A stretch of 43,036 nucleotides of DNA from Peribacillus psychrosaccharolyticus ATCC 23296 (GTDB lineage Bacteria > Bacillota > Bacilli > Bacillales > DSM-1321): the NCBI RefSeq assembly GCF_000305495.1, contig NZ_AJTN02000002.1:1-43036 (forward strand), written 5' to 3'. Below are positions 16,669 through 24,770 of this stretch, in pieces. The notes below the pieces were generated by a model, which was given only the letters and a program-made list of their open reading frames with translations, had not been told where the DNA came from and made no database searches. The position numbers and the translations under genes are program-made. How positions within the stretch are numbered: position 1 is the first letter of the stretch; every line of letters starts with the position of its first letter.

Positions 16669-17375
16669 TGCTGAAAGTAGAAGACATCAACGTTTATTAT
16701 GGAAACATTCAGGCGCTGAAGGGTGTCACGCTTGAAATTAACCAAGGCGAAATCGTCACCCTGATTGGCGCGAACGGTGCTGGGAAAAGTACGCTTTTAA
16801 AAACCATCTCTGGCTTACTAAAACCCAAAAATGGTCAGGTCCTATACGAAGGAAAGTCAATTGGCGGAAAGCAGGCGCAGGCCATCGTTAAACAAGGTAT
16901 CTCCCATGTACCCGAGGGACGTCGTGTGTTTGCCAACATGACCGTTCAAGAAAACCTGGAACTCGGAGCCTTCTTACGTAAGGACAAAGCGGGAATGAAA
17001 GAAGATATGGAACGCGTGTATGTGTTGTTTCCACGGTTGCTCGAACGGCTTAAGCAGCAAGCCGGGACACTGTCAGGCGGTGAACAGCAGATGCTTGCTA
17101 TGGGACGTGCCCTGATGGCAAGACCGAAACTGCTTCTTCTCGATGAACCGTCAATGGGACTGGCCCCGCTGCTCGTTAAAACGATCTTCCGGATTATTGA
17201 AGAGATTAACGCGACTGGCACGACGATTCTGCTTGTCGAACAAAATGCTAATCTAGCACTCTCTATCGCTGACCGAGCCTACGTTGTTGAAACTGGCCGA
17301 ATCGTTTTGGCAGGGACAGCGGAGGAACTCACTTCAAGCGAAAAAGTAAAAATGGCCTATTTAGGCGGACACTAA
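16668..17375 (+). CDS. livF: Branched-chain amino-acid ABC transporter ATP-binding protein LivF
   Basis: A 235-residue ABC ATPase. Walker A GANGAGKST at residues 34-42, Q-loop ISHVPEGRRVF (the typical LivF VPEGR), signature LSGGEQQMLAMGRAL, Walker B LLLLDEPSMGL, and the H-loop position reads LLVEQNA: Gln replaces His, which is normal for LivF. It partners LivG. It is the last gene of the operon, ending just before a strong terminator. The ribosome site GGCGAGGAGG lies at 16651-16660. Confidence 0.95.
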   Translation: MLKVEDINVYYGNIQALKGVTLEINQGEIVTLIGANGAGKSTLLKTISGLLKPKNGQVLYEGKSIGGKQAQAIVKQGISHVPEGRRVFANMTVQENLELGAFLRKDKAGMKEDMERVYVLFPRLLERLKQQAGTLSGGEQQMLAMGRALMARPKLLLLDEPSMGLAPLLVKTIFRIIEEINATGTTILLVEQNANLALSIADRAYVVETGRIVLAGTAEELTSSEKVKMAYLGGH

Positions 17376-17377
17376 CC

Positions 17378-17409
17378 AAACCCCCGACACTTTGTGTCGG
17401 GGGTTTCAT
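17378..17409 (+). terminator. Terminator of the liv operon
   Basis: A perfect 13-bp stem AAACCCCCGACAC (17378-17390), loop TTT, and its complement (17394-17406), right after the livF stop. The U-tract is short. Confidence 0.9.
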
Positions 17410-17442
17410 TGTGTGTGTTGATAAAGTGGTCTGGAATGGCGT

Positions 17443-17536
17443 AAGACTGATAAACGTATCTGGTAGACTGATACAAGTATGAAGTAGACCGATACAACAA
17501 TAAGTTAGACCGATAAACCGTCCAAGTAGACCGATA
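17443..17536. repeat. Five TAGACCGATA motifs at exact 21-bp spacing
   Basis: TAGAC(C/T)GATA starts at 17443 (as AAGACTGATA), 17464, 17485, 17506 and 17527. Spacers vary. The last motif runs into TCTAC, giving GTAGA...TCTAC. The sequence differs from the GGGCCGAAT family, but motif count and step are the same. It lies directly after the liv terminator. Apparent peptides rich in YRST on the minus strand are translations of the repeat. Confidence 0.9.
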
Positions 17537-17681
17537 CCGATCTACTCTCAGCAGCAATACCTGTTAAAATTACCCGGGGTTGTTAAAAATGGGTCATTAA
17601 TCTTGTACTAGCAAGCCAAACCAGAAGAAATGATGCTATTTTTATAGACCAAAGACAGAAAAACAACTGTATACGAGATAT

Positions 17682-17699
17682 CTAGTGAACCGGCACTAG
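17682..17699. promoter_or_regulatory. Perfect inverted repeat, possible operator
   Basis: CTAGTG-AACCGG-CACTAG, 94 bases before the Spo0E-like gene. No promoter can be firmly assigned. Nothing else is seen in 17540-17780 apart from AT-rich sequence. Confidence 0.3.
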
Positions 17700-17792
17700 G
17701 GGACATCAAAATAATAAAAAAGTTCACATCTGTTTGTAAATTCTATCCGTAAACAATGGTAAAATATACCTAATAAGGGAGAGTGTGAATTC

Positions 17793-18026
17793 ATGGTTCA
17801 GTCCGGTGAAACAATGATTTATTTAACGCAATTGATAGAACGTACTCGAACAGAGATGATTACAAAGGCTAACAAACATGGATGTAATTGCGTAGAAACA
17901 ATTGAATTAAGCCGGCAGCTTGACAATTTTATTTTAATCTATCAAATACTTGCGTTAGATCATCATAAACCTAAAAGGCAAAACCTTACGATAGAACTAA
18001 TAAAACCGCCAACAAGGGCGGAGTAA
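17793..18026 (+). CDS. Spo0E-like aspartyl-phosphate phosphatase family protein
   Basis: A 77-residue protein of the Spo0E family, whose members remove phosphate from phosphorylated Spo0A and so delay sporulation. The pattern IERTRTEMI...ANKHG...ETIELSRQLDNFILIYQ fits the two-helix hairpin; the usual SQELD motif is SRQLD here (about residues 45-49), keeping Ser, Leu and Asp. Ribosome site AAGGGAG upstream of ATG 17793; an internal ATG at 17814 is an alternative. It ends 4 bases from the convergent anchored protein. Its family strongly suggests a spore-former. The SxxLD variant could change activity or target. Confidence 0.85.
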   Translation: MVQSGETMIYLTQLIERTRTEMITKANKHGCNCVETIELSRQLDNFILIYQILALDHHKPKRQNLTIELIKPPTRAE

Positions 18027-18031
18027 GGTTT
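17981..18031. terminator. Shared stem between convergent genes (weak terminator)
   Basis: AAACCTTAC (17981-17989) pairs with GTAAGGTTT (18023-18031), with an inner CCGCC-AACAAG-GGCGG hairpin (18006-18021). It spans the Spo0E-like stop codon and reaches the end of the opposing gene. No long T-run on either strand. Confidence 0.4.
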
Positions 18032-18723
18032 TACTTATTGAGTGCTTCTTTTAAGGCTTGCATTTCTTCAGAAGTGAACCGAGATGAAGCAACCTGAAAA
18101 GCCAACGCTTCTTGTTCGGCAGTCAATCCTTTTGCAGAAGCCTTTTTATAAATCGCTAGCTCCTCAGCTGAAAGCCTGCTTGTCCCATACTGAATCGCTT
18201 CTTCTCTAGAAGAGAAATGTAAACCACTTGTGTTTTCCTTGTCTTTTGGAGGAGTAGTGCCGGTAGACTCATCTTTCTTAACAGGTGTACTTGACGATGG
18301 CTTATCTTTTGCAGGTGCACTTACAGAAGAATCAGCCTTTTTAGGCGCAGTTGCAGGGGAACTACTGCTAGTATTCTGTACGTCCTTAGACTGACTACTA
18401 TTGTTAGATGCAGTACTGCTGCTTGTATCTTGCGCAGCATCAGTTTTACTAGAATCAGCCTTTTTTGTAGATTCTGTAGTTGTCCGCTCTGCGTCATCAC
18501 CCTTTGAATCCACTTTAGCTGAATTAGTACCTGTTGAACTCTCTTTATCTTCACTCGTAGAATCATCTTTTGCAGCAACAGTAAGCTTCCGTTTATTAAG
18601 ATCATTCGAAGATTTTTCAACCATTGCATCTTGTCTATCCTGGTACGTTTGATTCCCGATAATAACGGTACCTGCTAGAATTACGAAACAACCAGCAATA
18701 ATCAGCTTATTACGTAAGTTCAT
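18031..18723 (-). CDS. Membrane-anchored Ser/Thr/Lys-rich protein, function unknown
   Basis: A 230-residue protein that I do not recognise. A single membrane segment at about residues 7-24 (LIIAGCFVILAGTVIIGN) is followed by about 130 residues of low-complexity linker rich in Ser, Thr, Lys, Asp and Ala, typical of a flexible extracellular spacer. The last 65 residues form a compact, probably helical domain with two similar motifs, RLSAEELAIYKKA and RFTSEEMQALKEA. That domain is probably the functional end. A strong ribosome site (AAAGGAGGCG) precedes the ATG. It is convergent with the Spo0E-like gene. The protein may be displayed on the outside of the membrane, but no wall-sorting signal is seen. 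Confidence 0.75.
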   Translation of the reverse strand: MNLRNKLIIAGCFVILAGTVIIGNQTYQDRQDAMVEKSSNDLNKRKLTVAAKDDSTSEDKESSTGTNSAKVDSKGDDAERTTTESTKKADSSKTDAAQDTSSSTASNNSSQSKDVQNTSSSSPATAPKKADSSVSAPAKDKPSSSTPVKKDESTGTTPPKDKENTSGLHFSSREEAIQYGTSRLSAEELAIYKKASAKGLTAEQEALAFQVASSRFTSEEMQALKEALNK

Positions 18724-18952
18724 TTAATTAATCGCCTCCTTTGGTAATTATACTATTAATTACCATACGAATATAGTAATTCAATAGATTCATACATAAA
18801 ACCCATAATTAGTAGGATAAAAAGAACCACGATCAGTCTGACTAAATGCCCAACTAATAACAGCAGTAATACTAGAACCCGCTCATGAAAAGAGGGCTTT
18901 TTTCGCTTGGTGTATAACAAATATGTAGTTGAAACTAGAAAGGCGAAAAATC
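18724..18952. other. Intergenic gap between the anchored protein and manA
   Basis: AT-rich. It contains the ribosome site and presumably the promoter of the minus-strand gene. An imperfect hairpin with a T-run (near 18873-18903) might act as a weak terminator, but no gene precedes it on the plus strand. A possible tiny ORF follows at 18953-19081. Confidence 0.3.
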
Positions 18953-19081
18953 ATGAAACGGACAGAATATATAACAAAAAGTATGGTAGTATTATACATG
19001 AAAGCGAGCGACATGGAGGAACATTCCGTTAGCTTAGCAAGGCAATCAATAATGCTAGAAGGCACCGTACGATATATATAG
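18953..19081 (+). CDS. Possible 42-codon small ORF, doubtful
   Basis: An ATG with a modest AAAGGCG upstream opens a 42-codon frame ending at TAG 19079-19081, shortly before manA. The product has a charged start, a short hydrophobic stretch (MVVLYM) and no motif that I know. It may be noise; the only support is its position and the weak ribosome site. Confidence 0.2.
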   Translation: MKRTEYITKSMVVLYMKASDMEEHSVSLARQSIMLEGTVRYI

Positions 19082-19131
19082 TAGGAGAATGAATAAACAA
19101 TTAAGCAGTGAACATGAGGAGCGTGGAGAGT

Positions 19132-20082
19132 ATGAGTATCTTACATCTAAAACCAGTTTTCCAAGAACGTATTTGGGGAGGACGCAAGCTTGAAACCGAA
19201 TTTGGCTACACCATTCCTGAGGGACCAATCGGGGAATGCTGGGGAATATCGGCTCATCCTGCAGGAGAAAGCGTGATTGAGGGCGGCGAATACGACGGCA
19301 AAAAGTTGTCCGAGCTGTGGAATCAAGAACGCAGCCAATTATTTGGCGAATACGAACTCAATGAATTTCCGTTATTGATTAAAATTCTCGACGCAAGAGA
19401 TGATCTGTCCGTTCAGGTTCACCCAAACGACGAACAAGCAGGTCAATTAGAAGGAGAACCATACGGCAAAACGGAATGCTGGTACATCCTTGACGCAGAA
19501 CCAGGCGCTGAAATCATCCTTGGCCATTATGCCGATACGAAGGAAGAAGTAGCGGGCTACATTTATCAAGGCCAATGGGAAAAACTGCTCCGGAAAATGC
19601 CCGTCAAACGCGGCGATTTTATCTTCGTGAAAAGCGGGACCATTCATGCTATCGGAAAGGGCATCACGATTCTAGAAACGCAGCAATCGTCGGATACTAC
19701 TTACCGGGTTTATGATTATGATCGAAAAGATGCGGCCGGAAATTTGCGTGAGCTTCATTTAGAAAAAGCGATTGCGGTAACGAATGCACCAGATCTAACT
19801 GATCCCGTTGCGCTGCAAAAGCAATCCGTTGAAAGCGGAGAAACACAAGAACTCATCTCCGTTCCTGAATTTACGGTTGCTCACCATGCAATCAAAGGCA
19901 CAAGCTATAAATTAGCATCCCAGGACCGTTTCCAATTGGTCACCGTCATCGAAGGCAGCGGAACCATCACAGCCGACGGAGAAACAACACCAATCAAAAA
20001 AGGCGATCACTTCATCATCACCCGCGGCACCAAAGACATTACAGCAAACGGCGAGATGGAATGGATTACTAGTTATATGTAA
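19132..20082 (+). CDS. manA: Mannose-6-phosphate isomerase, class I
   Basis: A 316-residue zinc enzyme that interconverts fructose 6-phosphate and mannose 6-phosphate, feeding mannose-derived sugar nucleotides. Zinc-site motifs are QVHPND (His97), GKTECWY (Glu115) and GTIHAIGKG, and the N-terminal LKPVFQERIWGG is the Bacillus form. The frame extends up to a GTG at 19108, but ATG 19132 is favoured because AGGAG lies 9 bases upstream and the protein then begins like B. subtilis ManA. Single gene with its own terminator. Its position next to polysaccharide genes fits a supply role, though it can also be catabolic. Confidence 0.93.
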   Translation: MSILHLKPVFQERIWGGRKLETEFGYTIPEGPIGECWGISAHPAGESVIEGGEYDGKKLSELWNQERSQLFGEYELNEFPLLIKILDARDDLSVQVHPNDEQAGQLEGEPYGKTECWYILDAEPGAEIILGHYADTKEEVAGYIYQGQWEKLLRKMPVKRGDFIFVKSGTIHAIGKGITILETQQSSDTTYRVYDYDRKDAAGNLRELHLEKAIAVTNAPDLTDPVALQKQSVESGETQELISVPEFTVAHHAIKGTSYKLASQDRFQLVTVIEGSGTITADGETTPIKKGDHFIITRGTKDITANGEMEWITSYM

Positions 20083-20089
20083 GGAATAA

Positions 20090-20125
20090 AGTCGACCCGC
20101 TGAATAATTGGGCCGGCTTTTTTTG
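20090..20125 (+). terminator. Terminator of manA
   Basis: AGTCGACCC (20090-20098) pairs with GGGCCGGCT (20110-20118) with one mismatch and one G-T, followed by seven T's. Confidence 0.75.
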
Positions 20126-20293
20126 TGTCACAAGAAGTTTCCAACCCTATAATCAGGAAAATAGCTAATAGTACTTATTTAAATTTTACCATCTAATCCT
20201 TTGTTCCTGATTTCACAATGTTACGGCGAAACATGTTGCATTCCTCCAAAATTTCCACAATAATTAAATTTAGTTAAGAAAAGGAGTAGGTTT

Positions 20294-21757
20294 ATGCAGC
20301 ATATACTGGAAAATTCGAAGATATCCATCAATAAACAAAGTAAACTATTTGTCGTTTATTTATTCGCTCTTTTAGTCCCACATATTCTTTTTTATTCATT
20401 AATAACTAATTTACATAATGTCACCTTTAGTTTTGGATTTTTAATTCTATATACGTTCTTAATGACATTTTTATTTATAGAACGTTTTGATGGCAGCATC
20501 TATCTGCTGTACCATCTGGTGTTTCTATTAACGTTTCAAAATGTACTAGTCGGAATTGGTATGGGGATTTTTGAGAATCAAGAGAGCGGTTTTAACATTA
20601 AGATGCTGATGATCTTCAAAGAGGTCTTCGCGATTCTCTTCGTTTCACTCTTATACATACGCTATCAAAAAAGCTTACGTCTCCTTAAGTTCGAAAAAAC
20701 ATTTCCTCTGCTTGTATTGTGGCTCGGAATAAGTTTCCTTATCTCTAGTGCAAATATGGAAGGCAAACTGTATTATATGCGATCCTTTGGCATTCTCTTT
20801 GTGAGTTATTTCCTAGGGAGACTTCTCTATTATTCACTTAAACAGTCTGTACATAAAATATATAATGTGATAAAAATGGTGATCTTTTTAGGAATTTTAT
20901 CCGTTATTTTCGGAATTATTTTTCTATTAATCGATAATAACTCGCACATTTGGAAAGAGTGGTTTCACCTTGGCTATATTATGCAAGCCAAAGGTACGGC
21001 CTATACGGATTTCCCGGATTTTAGAACGTCTGTTGGTCCAATGTATATATACAGAATGTACTCCTTTTTCTTTGATGCCATCAATCTAAGTTATTTTGTG
21101 TTAGCAGCATTTTGTTGTACCTTATTCATTAAATCGAAATTAATGGTATCTGTCAGGTTCTTCTTGCTAATCGGTATCGGGTTAACTCTAGGGAAGGGTG
21201 CGCTCGCTATCTTAGCCATACTAACTTTTTGGATTGTCTGCTTATACAACTTTAAATTAAAACCAAAACAATTTATTACGGTTTTTGTTAGTTTCATATT
21301 TGTCGCCTTTTTTGTTATTAAAGGAATTGGAATAAAATCCAGTATTATCGTCCATTTTGATGGATTTATTTTACCCCTGTTAGACTCCTATTTACATCCA
21401 ATCGGACTTGGAGTAGGGAATGGCGGCGTCTATTATGCGATGATGAACGAGGTAGTTGCTTGGGATATTACCCATATGGGTGCTGAAAGCTTCATGGGAA
21501 GTCTCATTTATCAACTAGGCTACCCAGGCTTTATCTTGTATCTAGTATTCTTTATTGGATTGATTAAATACCTTCTAACATTCGCTTATAGTACAAAAAA
21601 AATCTCATTTGATTATATTTTATACTCGGGTCTGATTTTCTCCATGATGACGGTTTCCTTTTTTCAGGAAGCAACATTAGGCTTAAACTATACAGGGATA
21701 TTAACCATCTTATGTGGGTTTGCCGTTTCAAGAATACAGAGTCCTATTGAAAAATAG
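20294..21757 (+). CDS. Polytopic membrane protein, Wzy/O-antigen polymerase-like
   Basis: A 487-residue very hydrophobic protein with about eleven membrane segments and a larger outside loop at about residues 225-260 (WKEWFHLGYIMQAKGTAYTDFPDF), a layout typical of Wzy polymerases and O-antigen ligases. A later segment, HPIGLGVGNGG...GAESFMGSLIYQLGYPG, resembles the short motif (G-x-G then E-S loop) seen near the C-terminus of this superfamily. It would join repeat units of the exopolysaccharide on the outer face of the membrane. It has an AAAAGGAG ribosome site and its own terminator, and sits 6.7 kb upstream of the main operon, which lacks a polymerase. The family is inferred from topology; sequence conservation in Wzy is low. 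Confidence 0.7.
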   Translation: MQHILENSKISINKQSKLFVVYLFALLVPHILFYSLITNLHNVTFSFGFLILYTFLMTFLFIERFDGSIYLLYHLVFLLTFQNVLVGIGMGIFENQESGFNIKMLMIFKEVFAILFVSLLYIRYQKSLRLLKFEKTFPLLVLWLGISFLISSANMEGKLYYMRSFGILFVSYFLGRLLYYSLKQSVHKIYNVIKMVIFLGILSVIFGIIFLLIDNNSHIWKEWFHLGYIMQAKGTAYTDFPDFRTSVGPMYIYRMYSFFFDAINLSYFVLAAFCCTLFIKSKLMVSVRFFLLIGIGLTLGKGALAILAILTFWIVCLYNFKLKPKQFITVFVSFIFVAFFVIKGIGIKSSIIVHFDGFILPLLDSYLHPIGLGVGNGGVYYAMMNEVVAWDITHMGAESFMGSLIYQLGYPGFILYLVFFIGLIKYLLTFAYSTKKISFDYILYSGLIFSMMTVSFFQEATLGLNYTGILTILCGFAVSRIQSPIEK

Positions 21758-21767
21758 GGCTTTTTTT
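21740..21767 (+). terminator. Terminator overlapping the end of the polymerase gene
   Basis: AGTCCTAT (21740-21747) pairs with ATAGGGCT (21754-21761), followed by T's to 21767. The stem includes the stop codon. Confidence 0.8.
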
Positions 21768-21779
21768 GAACATAAAACC

Positions 21780-21809
21780 AAAAAAAGCTGCCAAGTTATT
21801 ACTCGGCAG
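21780..21809 (-). terminator. Terminator of nagZ
   Basis: On the minus strand CTGCCGAG-TAATAA-CTTGGCAG (one G-T), followed by seven T's (21786-21780). Confidence 0.9.
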
Positions 21810-21816
21810 TCCCTCT

Positions 21817-23097
21817 TCATTTCAAATTCTCTAAATACGTTAGACTTTCCTCACTTTTGACGATTGAATCAGCTTGCTTAGGATCAACGATTTCATGCTG
21901 CATCGTATTCATTTTATACGATATAACCCGTTTTGCCGCTTCGTTAATTCGTTCTATCGGGATTTCACCTGACTGGACAGCTTCAATAATCCCGTTGTAG
22001 ACCTCGAGTTGATGCTTATATGTGTGACACACGAGCAAGAGATCTGCACCTGCTTGAATCGCTTCGCTTCCTAAATCTTTATAGGCATAATGTTTAGTCA
22101 CCGCCCCCATTTCTAAATCATCAGTAACAACGATTCCTTCGTAGCCGAGCTTTTTACGAAGCAGGTCTTGGATAATGACCTTCGAAAGGCTTGCTGGTTT
22201 TTCTTTATCATAGGCGGGATATTTAATATGAGTAACCATCACAAAAAAATTCTGATTATCGACTTCTTTTATGAGCTGGGTGAAAGGGTAGATGTCCGAA
22301 TTCTCCAAATCAAGCTGATTGGCTTCTACCGAGGATGAATCCAGATGTGGATCTACCGAACTACGGCCGTGACCAGGGAAATGCTTCACCGCACCTGTGA
22401 TTGATGCGCTCTGAAACCCTTCAATCACCTTTGTTCCGTATTCTGCTGTCTTTTTCGGGTCGGTTCCAAATGAGCGGCTGTCTGTCTTGGATAAATCGAG
22501 CACAGGCGCAAAGTTTAGATTAACCCCCATTGCACTAAGCTCTGTTGCATTTAGTTTAGCCGTTTGATAAACAGTCTCCGCAGCCCCAATCTTTCCAAGC
22601 TTTTGCTGAGAAGGAATAGGGGACACCTGTGAGCGCATCCGAAGAATATCTCCGCCTTCTTGATCAACCCCAATCATAAGCGGAAGTTGATTCTTACTAT
22701 CGGCGGCAGTCTGCTGCAGCGAATTGGACAATTCAGCTACCTGTTTAGGCGACTCCATGTTGCGGTCGAAGTAAATAATGCCCCCAATATGTTTATTTTT
22801 AATCATATCTTTTGCGTTGCTCGAGACTTTACTCCCGTCAAAGCCAATGACCATAAGCTGTCCCACTTTTTCTTCAAGAGTCATGTCAGCAAGCAAGGCA
22901 TCGATCTGCTCATCTGGATTTATTTCCTCTGCTGGTGAGGTTTCTGGTGTTTTTGAGCCTTCTTTTTCTTCGTCTTTACCTGTCGTATTCTCTTCACTTT
23001 GTTCTTCCGTGGTGATTTTCGGTTGGAAATAGACCATAGCGACAACAGCGAAGAGTAAGACAAGCAGTATAAGTATATATAGTGGTTTTTTCTTCAT
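21817..23097 (-). CDS. nagZ: Beta-N-acetylhexosaminidase, glycoside hydrolase family 3
   Basis: A GH3 enzyme that removes terminal N-acetylglucosamine, in Bacillus mainly from muropeptides during wall recycling. It has an N-terminal membrane segment (LYILILLVLLFAVVAMVYF), an acidic Glu/Thr-rich linker of about 45 residues, then the TIM-barrel domain with MIGVDQEGG, the NagZ loop KHFPGHGRSSVDPHLD (His/Asp acid-base dyad) and the nucleophile Asp in VVTDDLEMGA. Both catalytic elements are intact. I start it at ATG 23097, just before the membrane segment, giving 426 residues; the frame continues to a TTG at 23157, and neither start has an ideal ribosome site. No second (SusE/fibronectin-like) domain follows. 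It probably faces the outside as a membrane-tethered enzyme. Confidence 0.88.
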   Translation of the reverse strand: MKKKPLYILILLVLLFAVVAMVYFQPKITTEEQSEENTTGKDEEKEGSKTPETSPAEEINPDEQIDALLADMTLEEKVGQLMVIGFDGSKVSSNAKDMIKNKHIGGIIYFDRNMESPKQVAELSNSLQQTAADSKNQLPLMIGVDQEGGDILRMRSQVSPIPSQQKLGKIGAAETVYQTAKLNATELSAMGVNLNFAPVLDLSKTDSRSFGTDPKKTAEYGTKVIEGFQSASITGAVKHFPGHGRSSVDPHLDSSSVEANQLDLENSDIYPFTQLIKEVDNQNFFVMVTHIKYPAYDKEKPASLSKVIIQDLLRKKLGYEGIVVTDDLEMGAVTKHYAYKDLGSEAIQAGADLLLVCHTYKHQLEVYNGIIEAVQSGEIPIERINEAAKRVISYKMNTMQHEIVDPKQADSIVKSEESLTYLENLK

Positions 23098-23412
23098 TCT
23101 GTTCGGGAATCCATTTCTGCAGAATCGGCAAGCATTATACACGCTTCCATCCACCAAATGGTTTCACCATAACACCTCCGTCATCCGTTCTATTCCTTTA
23201 AGAATATGTAATGATTGTACACCATATGAAGTTGCTTCCCTAATTGATCAAAATAAAACAGATAAAAAGCGCTAGTAAGCTGAATCTAAGTCGCCCATTC
23301 AGGCTGCTTTTAAGGCAATCACTTTTTAATACAGCATAATTACTGTACTGAGGTTTGATTTAAGTGTCTCCCATTCCTATTGTGCGGTTCAGGCACTACA
23401 GGACTAGTCAAA

Positions 23413-23443
23413 TAAAAAAGCTGCCGAAGGTTTCTCGGCAGCT
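23413..23443 (-). terminator. Terminator of the 44-codon membrane-protein gene
   Basis: On the minus strand AGCTGCCGA-loop-TCGGCAGCT (9-bp perfect stem) followed by T's; plus-strand arms at 23419-23427 and 23435-23443. Confidence 0.9.
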
Positions 23444-23482
23444 AGAAACGACTCTTATTCTGAAAGTCGTCCTTTTAGGTGT

Positions 23483-23617
23483 TCATTGGCTCATCAGAAA
23501 AGTGATCGAGGTAATGGCGATGATAACAACCCCGATATACGCGCCAACGAGTATATTCTTTCTTAGCATTCTTTTTTTATAAATATCCTCTGCAGTATCC
23601 CATTGATTTCTAGACAT
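23483..23617 (-). CDS. Small single-pass membrane protein (44 residues)
   Basis: An unrecognised small protein. It starts with ATG at 23617 behind AAGGAG at good distance and ends at TGA (23485-23483), 40 bases before a perfect terminator on the same strand. The first 20 residues are polar and basic (ending KKRMLRKN); residues 21-41 form one membrane segment (ILVGAYIGVVIIAITSITFL); the tail is MSQ. The complete gene layout of ribosome site, ORF and terminator supports it better than the overlapping plus-strand frame at 23364-23582. Possible roles include modulating a membrane enzyme; nothing specific can be said. Confidence 0.7.
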   Translation of the reverse strand: MSRNQWDTAEDIYKKRMLRKNILVGAYIGVVIIAITSITFLMSQ

Positions 23618-23843
23618 AAGAATTAATTCTCCTTAGTGGGTAATTTGGTGGGTGATGTTTGTGATAGGGGAAGTTCCTACTCTGTTAAAATGCTATTCTA
23701 TTGATACTATCGTCTGGTTTTTGTGAAGATTAAGCCGATTTTAGGGTATTTACTAGGTAAATATAATCATTTGAATAAAAAAACGCCAGTTGATTTAATT
23801 TAAACTTATAAATGGTATAATTTACTAGTAAAGGAGGGGTTGA

Positions 23844-24395
23844 ATGACTGGTATTGGATGGTTAATCGCAGCTTGTGAGATTGCTTTCTGGTTAGTGATT
23901 ATAGTTGGGCTTGTGTCTCGTTACATATGGAAGAAAGAGAAACTTGGTTTCCTATTATTAGCACTCACACCAGTGATTGATTTGGTTTTATTGATTGCGA
24001 CAAGTTGGGATTTAGCAAAAGGAGCAACCGCAACAACCGTACATGGCATTGCAGCCATCTACATTGGAAGTTCAATTGCCTTCGGAAAAAGCATGATTGC
24101 CTGGGCAGACGAAAGATTTCAATACTATATTATGAAGACCGGCCCGAAACCTATCAAACGCTATGGCATTCAATATGCCAAACATCAAATGAAGGGCTGG
24201 GTAAGTCATGTATTTGCCTATCTGATCGGTGCTGGATTACTGCTGGGCATCATCTACCTCATCAATGAACCCTCGCGCACGGAAGCCCTATGGAATATAC
24301 TCAAAATCTGGACACTCGCACTCGGAATTGATCTCGTCATATCGAGCAGCTACTTTATTTGGCCGAGAAGGAATGAGCAAAGCAAGGAAATATGA
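23844..24395 (+). CDS. Four-pass membrane protein, YmcC-like
   Basis: A 183-residue hydrophobic protein with membrane segments at about residues 6-27, 36-52, 65-80 and 120-140, and possibly a fifth near 155-170. The motif block CEIAFW...LTPVIDLVLLIATSWDL...HGIAAIYIG...KSMIAWADERF resembles the B. subtilis YmcC family from memory; its function is unknown. A conserved-looking His/Asp pair in the membrane (VIDL, VHG) might bind metal or carry protons, which is speculation. Strong ribosome site AAAGGAGGGG, and its own terminator (AGCCGG/CCGGCT). It is not obviously connected to polysaccharide synthesis. Confidence 0.75.
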   Translation: MTGIGWLIAACEIAFWLVIIVGLVSRYIWKKEKLGFLLLALTPVIDLVLLIATSWDLAKGATATTVHGIAAIYIGSSIAFGKSMIAWADERFQYYIMKTGPKPIKRYGIQYAKHQMKGWVSHVFAYLIGAGLLLGIIYLINEPSRTEALWNILKIWTLALGIDLVISSSYFIWPRRNEQSKEI

Positions 24396-24431
24396 AAAGA
24401 GCCGGGCTCCCATTTGGTAGTCCGGCTTTCT
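24396..24431 (+). terminator. Terminator of the YmcC-like gene
   Basis: AGCCGG (24400-24405) and CCGGCT (24422-24427) form a 6-bp stem with a large loop, followed by TT-C-T. Confidence 0.6.
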
Positions 24432-24770
24432 ATGTGTGTGTCAAAAGTCTAACCCTAGATAGGTTCATATAGACTATTTCACTAAAAGGGGCAGTCAGGC
24501 ATAAACCTTGAACATAGACGTATTTGAAGAACGACTAAGACGGATGGAACAAGGGTTCAAAGAAATACCCGTTCAATATAAGTGTATAAATCAATAGTCA
24601 ATAAATTCTCAAAAAACGAGAGGCTATTGGCGGTTTTTTATAATGGAGCAGCTGGTTTTATCAAGGGGTTACTACTATCTAACTGTTTTGTGCAAAAATT
24701 GGTAAACTCATATTCAAAGCTTTCTGATTCCTGTAAGATAAATTCAACTTACAGTAGGGAGGCTAGGCTT

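Noticed and set aside
17372-17557. A 61-codon minus-strand frame rich in YRS(T) repeats
   Set aside because: It is the translation of the TAGACCGATA array and runs through the liv terminator; no start signal.
23364-23582. A 72-codon plus-strand frame
   Set aside because: It crosses the terminator of the minus-strand small gene and is antisense to its coding part; no ribosome site.
24582-24770. N-terminal extension of the acyltransferase from GTG 24582
   Set aside because: There is no ribosome site there, while a strong one precedes TTG 24771 and the family motif starts right after it.
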